A stretch of DNA of 64,000 nt from Cheiracanthium punctorium (GCA_038373885.1 JAWZYV010012522.1:124001-188000); one strand, 5' to 3'; positions 36,141 through 47,337 are shown, counted from the stretch's first letter. Made by a program: numbers and translations. The notes: generated from the sequence alone by a model not told the origin.

Positions 36141-36362
36141 TCTTTTTAGAAATTGTGCTGGTAATATCTCCAACCATCCGCACCATCTAAGCTTCCCCCC
36201 CCCTTTTTTTTAATGCATGCTATAGGTCACTGTCTTGCACACTGCATAAATTATAGCAAGTGTATGCCCGGCATTTTTTTACAGGGCTACAAAAAGCATT
36301 CTTATACATATTAGGCAGGTTGGAGTGTTTAGGCTGATTATTTTACCAACTATGCGAAAAAT

Positions 36363-36432
36363 TCCAGAGCTGGGGGTCGAACCCAGGCCTACCGCTTAAT
36401 GTGCGGGTGCTCTACCACTGAGCTACTCTGGG
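36363..36432 (-). tRNA. tRNA-like sequence (repeat-borne), anticodon position ATT
   Basis: On the minus strand a 70-nt cloverleaf can be drawn: D stem GCTC/GAGC, T stem CTGGG/CCCAG around TTCGACC, six of seven acceptor pairs, and an anticodon stem with four pairs. The anticodon loop is ACATTAA, with C instead of U at position 33, and the first acceptor pair is C-A. As an exact repeat-family member it is likely a SINE head or pseudogene rather than a working tRNA. Confidence 0.4.
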
Positions 36433-36522
36433 ACGATTCCCAGATGAAGTCATCGACGTCGATGAATTCTGGGACGGTCTGATGAAGTCTGGGACGATTC
36501 CCAGATTTCATCTGGGAATCGT

Positions 36523-36592
36523 CCCAGAGTAGCTCAGTGGTAGAGCACCCGCACGTTAAGCGGTAGGCCTGGGTTCGACCCCCAGCTCTGGA
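36523..36592 (+). tRNA. tRNA-like sequence (repeat-borne), anticodon position GTT
   Basis: This is the mirror copy of 36363-36432 with one base changed in the anticodon loop (ACGTTAA, GTT in the anticodon place, formally Asn). The stems are as in the other copy: D GCTC/GAGC, T CTGGG/CCCAG, A box TAGCTCAGTGG and B box GGTTCGACCCC, both close to the Pol III consensus. The C at position 33 and the acceptor mismatch argue against a functional tRNA. Confidence 0.42.
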
Positions 36593-36748
36593 ATTTTTCG
36601 CATAGTTGGTAAAATAATCAGCCTAAACACTCCAACCTGCCTAATATACTTGAAAGGTTGATACAATCACTTTCTAAAAAATATGTACATTCTTATACAT
36701 TTCGGCTTATTCACTCAAATCACTTTAACTGCACTAGTGTCTGAACAC

Positions 36749-37343
36749 CAGGGTGCAAATTGTTGGTAGGGATGCCAGGGACCGTCCCCGGCTGAAGAAT
36801 GTATTATCCCTGCCTAGAGAAATATTAATTGATCCCTGCCAGGGATACTATTTATTCCCTGCTGGAGAAATGTTAAATTAAATCTTTGTTCCTACAAGTT
36901 CAACTGCACCTAACAATTTTAAGTATTGAGAATAGAAATTCATTTTTTGTTTACTAGGCAAAGGAGCAAGTTACAACCATCCCTTTGAAATAGATATAGA
37001 CATACCTGATGCCACTTCTCATTCTGTAAGTGAGGTCAGGTTTTAAAAGAAGGCTGCGAAATAACAAACAAGCACTGCTCTTCTGCAAGCCAAATTTGAG
37101 GATGGAAGTAGAATCGACCTAGGCAATAATATGCACATAGAAAATCGGGGGTTGCCTTTTATTTGAATTTAAGTCACTTTCCAGACATGTTGGCGACTAC
37201 ATTTCTCATGTAATAACTAATATATTATGTGAGTGGATCATTTACACCTTCCCTCCCTTTTTTTTTTTTTTCAAATGTCTCCTCCTGGAGAATGTTTTCT
37301 TTCAAATGTCCCCCCCTGGAGAAAATGTTCAATTCACACCCTG
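36749..37343. mobile_element. Non-autonomous hAT element, 595 bp, CTGAACAC duplication
   Basis: The left end CAGGGTGCAAATTGTTGG and right end reverse-complement CAGGGTGTGAATTGAAC form inverted repeats. Both flanks are CTGAACAC (36741-36748, 37344-37351). Sub-terminal words such as TGCCAGGGA and TCCCTGC/CCCTGG appear in both halves. No coding frame is seen. Confidence 0.85.
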
Positions 37344-37351
37344 CTGAACAC

Positions 37352-39436
37352 TCGGATTGAGTTGAATGAAATTTATTTAGACCCTTGATAAATATCAAGT
37401 GTTCGGAAAGTCGAGTAGACTAACTCCAGATTTTTCATATCCTATTTATCTTTTCGCTCTTGGCATTGTTTTAATTATAATCACACAAAATTAAACAATA
37501 ATTACCTTTCTCACATATGGTTCTACTCAGGGGCATGAAATTATTTTGGGAGTATTATATTAATTTATACAAAAATATTGTAAAACTTTACTGGTGGCCT
37601 TGAAGTTTTTACATGGTAAAATTAAGCTGGTTTTCATTTCCACTTAATTTTAATTGTTATAGTCATTTATTAAATAATATTTCCTCTATCGTATTAGTCT
37701 TCTAAAGTTAAGGATAAACATTGTAATACTACTTTTAACCAAATATTTTCTTACATTTAAAAACATTGAAGAAACTTTACCTGGCCTTAACATTTTTACA
37801 CAAGCTGTATATTAAATAACTGCATGGTATTATTTTCATTATTGATGCAGCTGAGACTTTCTCTGCCTCCTCAATAAAAATTAAATTTACTGTTTAGAGA
37901 ATTATTACTAGAGAATTTGTATTCCTCAAGGAAACCTGGTAAATAAATTGGAAGCTAGAAAAAATAACTACTATTTTAATAACAGCAAGATCCTGAAAAT
38001 AGCTATTATATCAAGAAAAATCTGTTGTAACTTAAAACCATTAATTTGTAAATGTTTGATTCAGTGCTTTTTCATGAAATTAAAATGATACTGTGTCATT
38101 ATTTTTTTAAATAAAAAATTGTTATTGAAATATAAAATGTGATAAACTTTGATAAAAGCACCAAATACTAAATTAATCCAACCATTTATTCTTCAGCATT
38201 AACCAAACTGTTTAAAAATCTACTTCTTGATGTATCCTATGACAGGGCATTGTTTATTTGAGATAAAAACAGTTTTGATACACAGATTTTTTTCTTATTT
38301 TTAATATCAGACAACAATACTTTGTATTTAATGCTTGGAGCAAATGTATGTATGAGTTACTCAAGTACTTCTAATGTACATCTGTGATCATCTAGGAATT
38401 TCATTTCAAAAAATGAGTATGATTCCTAGAGAGGGGATTTTTGGAAAGTTATTCTCCCCCCCCCCCCACCCCACCCCACCCCACCCTCCTAAATGTATTA
38501 GGATCATCTAAACCCTCATTTAATTATACTAACGGAGCTAGCTCAATAAAAACATATGATTGAATCTAAATGATTTTATTAAGTTTTAAATAATTTTTTA
38601 GTAAAAAAATATAATATGGGTCTGATTATTTAACTAAAAGGTTCATAGTTATGTATTTATGTCATGTCTTTGATACCTCATTAATTGTATTGACAAACAT
38701 ATGCATCTTGAAAACTTTAAATTGTCTTATTTTTTTGAGTATTATATAACCTGTTGAGTAGTTAGCCAGAGTTCTTTAGATATGTCTGATACTTATTCAG
38801 TTGTATTTTATTAATTATGAGATCTTTGCAAAAATAAGAGCTATTGAAAGCTATACCCCAAGAGATGTAGCCAAAAGGATGGGTGGTATCCCAATATAAA
38901 ACTATTTTCCAAATTTTTTTGAATTTGGATAGTGGTTCTCAATCTTTGTAGACCCTCTCTGAAATCCAAAAGAAATGGGTGAACCCCTTGTATAGTCATT
39001 AATACAGGCAAGAAAACTATAAAATTCAGTTGAATATTTACTAATTTTTCATGTTGCACAGTAATGAACAAGAAATGGAAACATAATATAAAACATCTAA
39101 GTTCAAACATAAATAAAATTAATAGAATAAATATTTTTATGTTTAACACACATAGGTAAGTGCAAAATAAAACAGTTGATATCATTTCAGGTGGTAAAAA
39201 GGGTCTATCCCTATCTTTATTCAGCTGTAAAAAGTCTCTCCTTCCACAAAGGCAGAAAGTCAGATAACCAGTTCACTGTATTGTATACAAAGTTGTTTGT
39301 TTTAACCATTAATATCAGTTATTTGAATGTTTCTATCAACTAAAAGATAGCTACTCAAGAACATTAATTTAAAAAATCAACTGTTTTTCAGTTAAGTTTA
39401 CATTCAATTTGACATGTCTTACAATTGTACAATGTA
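37352..39436 (+). other. Intron 5: (CCCCA)n and hAT-like end, no gene
   Basis: Mostly A+T-rich. 38455-38487 is a C run followed by four CCCCA-type units. On the minus strand this reads as several G4 tracts and could form a G-quadruplex. 38930-39000 has TAGTGGTTCTCAATCTTTGT, the typical terminal sequence of hAT elements, with no matching second end found. Confidence 0.45.
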
Positions 39437-39534
39437 CCTACATGCAGGCCCTGATTACCAAATAGGCCCATTAAGCCTGGGCCTATAGTAAAAAAAACAT
39501 TGGGGTGGGAGGTGGTCAAAATGAGGGTTGGTAT

Positions 39535-39881
39535 TGTGAGTTACTGGGAGTAATCACTGAAGAAACACAAATCCATGTCTGGAGAACATACATTTAATAA
39601 AGTTACGCCACGAAACAATTAACATACATAACAATAATAAAAACATTCAGTAAGCTTTGAGCAAAGCGACTCTCACATCGCACATCCGCCGGGAGAAGCA
39701 GAAGAAGTGTAAGAAAAATACATACACAAACCTTCGCCTCCTACGCTCGGAGAGAAAGGGGAGGGAGTGACGTCACATCCTCCAAAGGGGCCAGTAGTGA
39801 GAGCTTGCTCCCCGGTGCAGTGCTTCACAGGAGAGAATAGGTGGCATTGTAGATATGGAAAAAATATTTTATACTTTAACA
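39535..39881 (-). repeat. Copia 3' LTR
   Basis: 347 bp, TG...CA on either strand. It differs from the other LTR at about seven positions that I could count, near 2 percent, so the insertion is fairly young compared with the other relics in the window. Confidence 0.92.
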
Positions 39882-39904
39882 CCCCCCCACAATGTCAACC
39901 TATT

Positions 39905-41653
39905 CTATCTTGAAAAAAATTTCGCATCACCCACACCAATTATATTAATACAATTAGTGTGCTTAGCAGTTGATAGTGGTTTTGTAAGCACATCTGCACC
40001 CATATTTTCGGTGGAAACATGCGCTATTTCGATTTTTCCACTATTTATCATTTCTCTTATGAAATGATGCCTCACATCTATATGTTTGGTTCTCTTATGA
40101 AACACGGGATTCTCTGATAATTTAATGGCACCTATATTATCAGTTAGTATTCTTACTTTTCCAATTTTTGAAATACCAATCTCATTTAGAATTTTACTTA
40201 GGTAAAGTACTTCTTTAGTACTTTCAGAAAGAGCCATGTACTCAGCCTCAGTAGTAGACAGCGCTACAGTGCACTGCTTCCGACTTTCCCAACTTATCGT
40301 ACTACCACTCATTATAAAACAATAACCTGCATATGATTTCCGATCATCGGTACAATTACCCCAGTCAGCATCTGCATAACCATATAAGGGATCGTTAGTA
40401 TTTCTAAATTTCAGTCCATAATTAATAGTTCCCTTAAGATATCGCAGGACATGCTTTGCAGCAGTCCAATGGGTCTTATCGTATCAATTTAAGAACTGGC
40501 TAAGTTGGCTAACGGCATGAGAAATGTCAGGTCAGGTGGATGTTGCCAAATACATTAATCCTCCTACTAATTCTCGGTAGGGATATTCATCGTTGCATTT
40601 TTCTCCCTTTTTCAATTTAATGCTTATGTCCATGGGGCAACTTACAGTCTTTGCTTCTGACATACCAAACCGATCCAATAGCTCTTTGATATAACTTTCT
40701 TGGCTCAGGGTAATTGTTCCATCCTTCTGGTGAAAATTTATTCCTAAACAATATTTAACCAAGTCCTCATATTTTATTTCCAATTCCCTTTCTAGGTGAT
40801 TTTTAAACTTTCCTATCATGCTTGGGTCTTGCGACATGAATAAAATGTCATCAACATAAATTACAATTACAGTTAGTCCTTTATCACTTTTAATATAATA
40901 CATGCAAGGATCGGCATCAGATCTTTTTCCTCCAAATTTGTTTAAAATATCATTTACTTTCACATTCCAACACCTGCCCGCTTGCTTTAGCCCATATAGT
41001 GATTTTGTCAAATAAAGAACTTTGTCCCCTTCGTCAAGAATTTCTAGCATTTTCTTACTTTTTCTATAGTATTCGCTATTAGGTTTTTCCTGCAAAATTA
41101 ATTGCTCTAATGTTTCTCTAAAATATTTAGGGCATTCCATAAAAATTTCTTCCTCCAAGTTCCCATTTAAATAAGCTGTGGTTACGTCGAATTGGTGAAT
41201 TTGTATTCCCAAATTTACTGATAAGGCAGCCATAAGGCGAATAGACCCTTGTCTTGCGACAGGCGCAAAAGTTTCATTAAAATCTATCCCAGGTTTCTGA
41301 TTGAAACCTTTCGCAATTAGTCGCGCCTTACATTTTAAATGCGCGCCATCTGCGTTATATTTGTTATTAAGAATAAATCGACTACCAATACATTTTCCAG
41401 ATTTGGGTCGATCTACCAATTCAAACATCTCATTTTTTATTATGTTCTTTATCTCCCTTACTAAGGCTTCGTACCATAACTTCGCCTCCGAACCCTTTAG
41501 CGCATCGCTTATAGGAATTTCGGAGCTACAGTTGTAAACAACACCTGCAATTTCCCCCTCATTCGGGTCGCGCAAAACATCTCGGTTTTGGAGCGATAAG
41601 ACATTTTCTTTTGCCTCTCGTTTTTCTTTGCTAGGGATAGGGGTTTCGGACAT
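39905..41653 (-). pseudogene. Copia reverse transcriptase and RNase H
   Basis: The frame 41653-40532 has KLWYEALVREIKNIIKN, FNETFAPVARQGSIRLMAAL, QFDVTTAYLNGNLEEEIFM (first catalytic Asp), LYGLKQAGRCWN and VIYVDDILFM with the Y-V-D-D box. It stops at a TGA at 40532-40534, a likely CGA-to-TGA change, and a second TGA lies near 40480. The same frame is open again from 40312 to 39905 with RNase H motifs ALSTTEAEYMALSESTKEVL, ILTDNIGAIKL and KHIDVRHHFIRE. The copia-type RT is intact in its core and the end is broken by nonsense changes. Confidence 0.92.
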
Positions 41654-41956
41654 TGACTCATCATTAACCGGGGGTTGGGTTTCGGTTTCAAATGTCCCCC
41701 CTCGTTCATGTTTAACCGTAGGGTCTTGGCTCGAGAACTCATTTTCAAAAAATTATGGGGATGTTTTCCTCAGCTATGATTTCATCTAGTACAGGAGAAA
41801 CACTACTATCAAACGTTTCAAAAAATTTAACGCTTCGTGAAATAATTACTTTTCTTTCATCAGGTAAATAAATGTGGAACGCTTTAGAATTATCCGAATA
41901 ACCTACAAATATCCCTTTCCTTGATCTAGCTGAAAATTTGTGTTTTGGTTTATCAT

Positions 41957-42493
41957 TTAAACAGAATGCTCTACAACCAAATATTTTAAAGTAACTGACA
42001 TTGGGGTTACCTCATTCCATAACTCATAAGGAGTTTTTCCATTAATTGCTTTTGTAGGACATCTATTTCTAACATAATTAGCGGTATTTATAGCTTCTGC
42101 CCATAAATAAAGCGGTGAATTAGCTTGTGATAACATGCATCTGGCTGTTTCAACCAACGATCTATTTTTTCGCTCCGCTATTCCAGATTGTTCCGGGCAA
42201 TACGGAACAGACAACCTATGTTGAATTCCCTGCAATTTTAAGAAATTTTCAAATTCCCTGTTTATAAATTCTCCTCCATTATCACTTATAAAAACTTTAA
42301 TTTTCCTAGACTTCTGATTTTCCCAAAGACATTTAATTTCCTTGAATGCTGATAGAGCTTCGCTTTTATTTTCCAAAAATTTAACTGCACAATAGTGCGA
42401 ATACTCATCAATGAAAGTCATAAAATAAAGAGACTTACCTAATGAAGGAATCCGAAATGGGCCACAAAGATCTGAATGTATAACTTCTAACAA
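41957..42493 (-). pseudogene. Copia integrase core
   Basis: 178 codons: VIHSDLCGPF (first catalytic Asp), TFIDEYSHYCAVKF, KVFISDNGGEFINREF (second Asp in S-D-N-G-G-E-F) and VPYCPEQSGIAERKNRSLVE (third residue, the Glu of A-E-R-K-N). All three catalytic residues are kept. A frameshift near 41960 cuts it from the GKG/C-terminal part, which lies in other frames at 41750-41955. Confidence 0.92.
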
Positions 42494-42497
42494 ATTA

Positions 42498-43934
42498 CTA
42501 ACTCTCTCTGACCTTTTTAGGGAAAGGCGCTCTAGACAACTTGTTTAATGCACACACTTCACAATTAAATTCATCCGATGGTTTCGCAATATTTAAACCC
42601 CTAATATTACCTTTACTTGCTGAATTTATCAGATCTTTTAAATTAAGGTGTCCCATTCTACAATGCCACCTTGTTATATCACAAACCTTGCTTTTCGTAT
42701 CAGTGGATTCACTTACATGATTTGCACTGTCATTACAAACTCTTAGATAATAAAGATTGTCTTTCCGATCAGCAATAAATTTAGAGTCAGAATTTTCAAT
42801 CGTTGCACCATTGTTCATGAAAGTCACAGTAAATCCTTTATCGCATAGCTTTGCAACGGATAACAAGTTCGTTCTCAAGTCAGGTATCAGCAAACTGTCG
42901 TGAACGATGATATCTTCCACTTTCCCGTTGATCTTGGTTTTCACTGCAACATTTCCTGTTCCAGTCACTTTAGTTGTCTGGTTATTAGCTAGTTTTAACT
43001 CTGCAACTTCAGATTTTTCGATGGAAACAAATTTTGATTCATCATTGCACAAGTGAGCTGTGCACCCGCTGTCGAGACACCACATTTCTTTTGCCTCACC
43101 GTTAGGGAAAGTTCTGCTATCTGCAGTGTTTGATATTACATCTGTCATAAAACCTGTTGCTTGCTTCTTTGCATAACACTGAGATGACCGATGTCCCATT
43201 TTTCCGCAAGTGAAACATCTTATTTTGGATAAATCATTTTTCTTTGAATCATTTTTCACACTTTTAGCGGTTTTCCATGATCGTTTTTGCTTTAGATGCT
43301 TCGCCGCGAACGCTCCAACTTCCGATCGGTCAGTATCCGGTCGTCTGGCATCGCCCTCTTCCACGATCTTTATCCGAAGTATTTCTGGCGCAGGCAACTC
43401 ATCTCGGGACTCAATGGCACACCAGAAATTTTCAAACGTCGATGGTAGACTGTATAGCATCATCACGGATAACAAGTCTTCATCGATTCTTATTTCCATC
43501 TCGGAAAGCTTATCCACAATGTCGAAGAATTTTTCCAGGTGTCCTCGAACATCTCTCGATCCGTCTGGCATCTTTAGCTGAATGAGAGATTTTAGCAGCG
43601 ACGCTTTTCTAGCGGGACCTTTTGACATGTATATCTCCTCTAATTTTCTCCATGTTTCGTTGGAACTTTCGCAGTTCTTGATTTGCTTTAATTCGGACGA
43701 GGCGATACATAATATAATGTCCTATTTTACCTTTTCATCATTTTCTATCCATAATTCATACGCTTCTTCTGTTTTCGGATCTGCGGCATCAACTACTGGT
43801 TTCTTGAGTGTTCCATTTACGTATTTCCAATTTCCATTCTTGATCAGTGCCGCTTTCATCAAAATTCTCCACGTTTCGTAATTGTCTTTACGTAAAAGCT
43901 CAATTCTAGACGCTCCGAACGAAGCCATTTCCAA
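42498..43934 (-). pseudogene. Copia gag, zinc knuckle, protease and pre-integrase region
   Basis: The frame begins at an ATG at 43934 (ASRIELLRKDNYETWRILM, typical copia Gag start) and meets a TAG at 43722-43724. The same frame continues as 376 codons from 43628. Along it are the zinc knuckle IRCFTCGKMGHRSSQC (C-x2-C-x4-H-x4-C), the protease motif MWCLDSGCTAHLC with D-S-G, and the integrase zinc module RWHCRMGHLNLKDL with downstream C-x-V-C. A one-base shift just before 42498 ends it. One nonsense mutation plus this frameshift disable the polyprotein. Confidence 0.92.
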
Positions 43935-44008
43935 GCGTGTTCTCCACAGACAAAGAAAATCTGTTTTCTCTATTCAGCGCTGTGGTCTGCGGGCTGTGTC
44001 ACATAACC

Positions 44009-44355
44009 TGTGAGGTACTGGAAGTAATCACCGAAGAAACACAAATCCATGTCTGGAGAACATACATTTAATAAAGTTACGCCACGAAACAATTAACATA
44101 CATAACAATAATAAAAACATTCAGTAAGCTTTGAGCAAAGCGACTCTCACATCGCACATCCGCCGGGAGAAACAGAAGAAGTGTAAGAAAAATACATACA
44201 CAACCCTTCGCCTCCTACGCTCGGAGAGAAAGGGGAGGGAGTGACGTCACATCCTCCAAAGGGGCCAGTAGTGAGAGCTTGCTCCCCGGTGCAGTGCTTC
44301 GCAGGAGAGAATAGGTGGCATTGTAGATATGGAAAAAATATTTTATACTCTAACA
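44009..44355 (-). repeat. Copia 5' LTR
   Basis: 347 bp, the same length as the 3' LTR. Transcription of the element would start here and run leftwards. A G/C-richer block AAAGGGGAGGGAGTGACGTC within it contains a CRE-like TGACGTCA core (44241-44248). Confidence 0.92.
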
Positions 44356-45104
44356 GGTATTTTTGCTAGGACAGTGACAGAGCTGGAAAAATCCAGGGAC
44401 AAAAATGGAAAAAAATAATTGTTCTTAAAGAATACAAAGTAAGGTCTACAATTTAATAAAGGTTATAATGGCACTAATAAATAAATTAATTTTTGTATAC
44501 TATTTAATATACATTTAATATGTTGATTAATAATTATTATAATTAAAACAATTATTTGAAGAAAACAGCCTATATTTATTGAAAAACCTTCTGTTATATC
44601 CTTATAAGGTAACTATATTTATTTTCTTCCTTTTGCTTTTGAAGGGAACAAACGAGTTTGTCATTTTATAGTTCTGTATCTGTAGTATTCAACTATTGCA
44701 AGTCACCAGTGCAATCAATCCCTTGTCAGATGCCTAGGTCATATATTAAAGTACAATGTCCCCTCAGTCTCCAACTATTGCACTTTTTTGGGGAAATTGC
44801 ATCATTCGGTTGAAACTTGAAAAGTAACAAAGGTATCTGCAGGTATACCTGCTTTGTCGAACGCTGTTTAGATTTGAGAACAGTCTTAAATAAAATTCAG
44901 TTTCTGGTTTTCCCTGTATAATTAAATAAAATGTATTGGAACCTTCGATATTAGTTTAAGCGGAGCTAGCTGTATTTATTATCATTTTTTTAAAAATACG
45001 TCTTCTGGAATGTAATAGGAGAAGGTTGTTTGGGGGGGGGGGAGGGCTCAAAATGATAGCGGACCAATAGTATCAGAAATTGTTAATCGGGCCCTGCATA
45101 CATA

Positions 45105-45581
45105 TCAGACAATTGTACAATGTATGTACATGTATGTCAAATTTCATTATAATCGGCCCAGTAGTTCTGGAGATAATTGACCAAACCTGAAATTTCTCTT
45201 AATTTTGAACATGAGTGTAGGTCAAATTACTAGATACCATTTATTAACAAGTATGTTTGGTCAATTAAAAAAGAACAGTAAAATACGGTGTGACTATTCA
45301 ATTCCTAAAAATATGTTATATTCTGACAAAACCAGCAAGTGAATTTTAAAACCTTCAGAGGGCAAGTTTGAAAAAAAGATTGTAACTATAAAATTATTGT
45401 TTGGCTGTATTTTCAAAATGCCAAGTGATCATTTAATAAATAAAGTTGACAATATGACTAATAAGGATTTTTGGCAATTTAATAACAACTTAATATTTGT
45501 AGTCTTAATAACAAGTTATCTAATATGTATCATTGTGTTATTATTATCTGCTTAAAATTGACAGTGAATATATTTTCACAG
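45105..45581 (+). other. Intron 5 end
   Basis: The motif ACAATTGTACAATGTATGTACATG at 45110 is almost a copy of the sequence directly left of the hAT-like element at 39421. Both may belong to one older repeat into which the hAT inserted. Otherwise nothing is recognised up to exon F. Confidence 0.35.
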
Positions 45582-45782
45582 CTGTTAGATATATTCACAC
45601 TTGGATTAAATCACACTTACATAGTCAGAAGACTTGCTATTTTTTTGATGATATTGCTGACTCATGGACAGAATCAGCAAGCATGTGTAAACAGACATCT
45701 TATGGTGCTGATTTGTTGCATGCTATGCAAGATGTTGATACTTACATGCACTTCAAGAGGATTATGTATAGAAAGTTTAATG
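45582..45782 (+). CDS. Exon F: N-terminal half of C-type lectin-like domain 2
   Basis: A 201-nt exon (67 codons) after TTTCACAG with a GTAAGT donor, phase 1-1. It encodes W-I-K-S-H-L-H, then KTCYFFDDIADSWTESASMC and GADLLHAMQDVDTYMHFKRI. This matches the CTLD pattern of C-Y-x-F, W-x-x-A-x-x-x-C and the G-A-x-L-L helix/strand segment. It is a second CTLD that lacks the C-P-x-G N-terminal hairpin of the first. The intron upstream is 12.3 kb and contains a complete copia element, a hAT element, a Tc1 fragment and a Helitron-like repeat, yet the reading frame crosses it cleanly. Confidence 0.9.
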
Positions 45783-46610
45783 GTAAGTCTGAGGAAATAA
45801 AATTTTACGAGTAGTATTTTAAAGTGACATTTATCGTTATGGTCTTTAAAGGTGCTTGAAAGTTAAAATATCCTAACATTAGCCAACTTCAGTAAGTAGA
45901 AAAATACTATACTAGTTTAAAATTGTCTCTTTTTTATTTTCTAAAGGGCTTATAATTGAAAACTATTATAAACTATTTAATTAATTTTACATATAATTTT
46001 TTGTAATATATATATATATTTATGTATTTATTTTATCTGTAAATTTTTTTTAGTAATCCTATAGATGTAACTACATTTGCACAGTTAATTTATACTACTA
46101 AAAAAAAAAAAAAACAAGGATAAACAATTAAAAGCTGACTGTCACATATTATATATCAATATAATATTTGTATATGATATTCATCAAAGACATCAAGATA
46201 ATACATAATCATCAAATGCAAATATTATATATCATGTCACATATTATATATCATATACAAATATTATATATCATATTTTGAAGCACTGCTTTAGCTTCTA
46301 TTCTGGATATTAGGGAATTCTTGATTTCTTTATAAAATGAATGTTAGAAATGTTTTTCATTACAGGCTTCAACAACTAGAGAATATAAAAAATGGTTGTC
46401 CTTGATATGAGACATATCACATTATACGAGACATGCTGATATTATTTATTTGCTGCATACGATGATTAATATAAACCTTATCCTTTTCATACAAAATAAT
46501 CATATGTTTTCTTTAAACATGAAATAAAAATATTGTAGATTTTTTGGCCTGATTGTATAAAAATTATTAAAAATGTTATATTGGTTTTAAAATAATGTAA
46601 CTAATGTTTA
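45783..46610 (+). other. Intron 6 first part: AT-repeat tracts
   Basis: 46140-46280 repeats CACATATTATATATCAT and TACAAATATTATATATCAT several times, an A+T-rich tandem repeat. (AT)n is near 46005. No gene is seen. Confidence 0.45.
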
Positions 46611-46612
46611 TA

Positions 46613-47335
46613 CAGAGTGTCTCCGAAACCTACGCTTTTATTTCTTAAGTATTAATTATAGACCTATACAATAATTTACAAAGTTACATAAAAAAGGGGG
46701 CAGAATTTTATGGTATGAATTAAAATTTCCAGAAGATTAAATCTAAATAAATACAAATTTAGTTTTTTTTATCGCTCCCATAAAAAAAGTCTAATTTTGT
46801 AAACTCCCATAGTAAAATGTGCCCCATATATTAATTAGGCAATGTACAAAATCTGAGCTTTTCTTCATAAAAAGGCTATAAGAAAGGTTTAAAGATATAT
46901 TTAAAGTTGTTAAGGGGCTATGCAAAACCAACAATAGCAAAAGTATTCATGCAATCATTGTTTTCTTTCATAATTTGTGTAAACCCCTGAAATACAATTT
47001 TCTGATGTATTTTTTTTTTTCTCTTCGAGAGCCATTAAAAAGTGGTTTAAATCAACATCGAATTTCATATCTCTGCTCTTCTTTTATGCTTAAAGGCTGA
47101 AATTTCATACATCACCTAATTAATGCATTGGGCACATTTTATTTATTGCCAATTTTTTGCATGGGGGCTGTATAAAAATTTAAGTTTTGTATTTATTTAG
47201 ATTTGATCTCCAGAAAATTTTAATTGATACAATAGCATTTTGTGCCTTTTTTACATAACTTTGTAATTTATTGTATATGTCTGTGATCAATATTTAAGGA
47301 ATACAAGCTTAAGTCAATCTTTTTGGCAAATCCTG
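46613..47335. mobile_element. Near-palindromic mariner-type MITE, 723 bp
   Basis: TA target on both sides (46611-46612, 47336-47337). The two halves are diverged reverse complements along nearly their whole 350-bp length. For example, ATACAATAATTTACAAAGTTAC in the left matches ATACAATAAATTACAAAGTTA in the reversed right half, and TATTAATTAGGCAATGTACA matches the reversed CATTAATTAGGTGATGTATG. The ends CAGAGTGTCTCCGAAAC and CAGGATTTGCCAAAAAG resemble the element at 23532. No coding. Confidence 0.78.
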
Positions 47336-47337
47336 TA

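Larger units (their letters stand above)
36308..36648. repeat. Long palindrome of two tRNA-like repeats
   Basis: The left arm 36308-36448 and right arm 36507-36648 are reverse complements over about 141 bp with few mismatches, separated by 58 bp. Each arm contains a tRNA-like sequence and the tail TTCGCATAGTTGGTAAAATA and CAGCCTAAACACTCCAACC. The spacer repeats the arm tip (GGGACGATTCCCAGAT) and includes ATCGACGTCGAT. A third copy, truncated, is at 59285-59406, so this is a repeat family. Confidence 0.85.
39535..44355 (-). mobile_element. Full-length Ty1/copia LTR retrotransposon, 4821 bp
   Basis: Two 347-bp LTRs beginning TGTGAG and ending CTTTAACA/CTCTAACA bound the element. GGTAT is duplicated at 39530-39534 and 44356-44360. 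It is coded on the minus strand in the order gag, protease, integrase, reverse transcriptase, RNase H, the copia order. Next to the 5' LTR the minus strand reads GGTTATGTGACACAG, which resembles the copia-type primer site for the anticodon-loop part of initiator tRNA-Met. Next to the 3' LTR it reads ATTGTGGGGGGG, a polypurine tract. The coding region is broken in several places. Confidence 0.95.
39445..45096. mobile_element. Non-autonomous hAT-like element split by a copia insertion
   Basis: The left end CAGGCCCTGATTACCAAAT and right end (reversed) CAGGGCCCGATTAACAATT are similar inverted ends. The 8-bp flanks CCTACATG (39437-39444) and CATACATA (45097-45104) match at 6 of 8 positions. Without the copia element and its duplicated target the element is about 0.8 kb, with a G run at 45031-45043. 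The call rests on diverged ends. Confidence 0.5.

Noticed and set aside
41301..41537. + strand frame inside the copia RT region
   Set aside because: Shadow of the minus-strand reverse transcriptase; no family likeness.
41509..41748. Minus-strand frame next to the copia RT
   Set aside because: Out of frame with the RT; the correct frame is 41653-40532.
43210..43881. Three + strand frames of about 100-120 codons
   Set aside because: Antisense shadows of the copia gag/protease frame.
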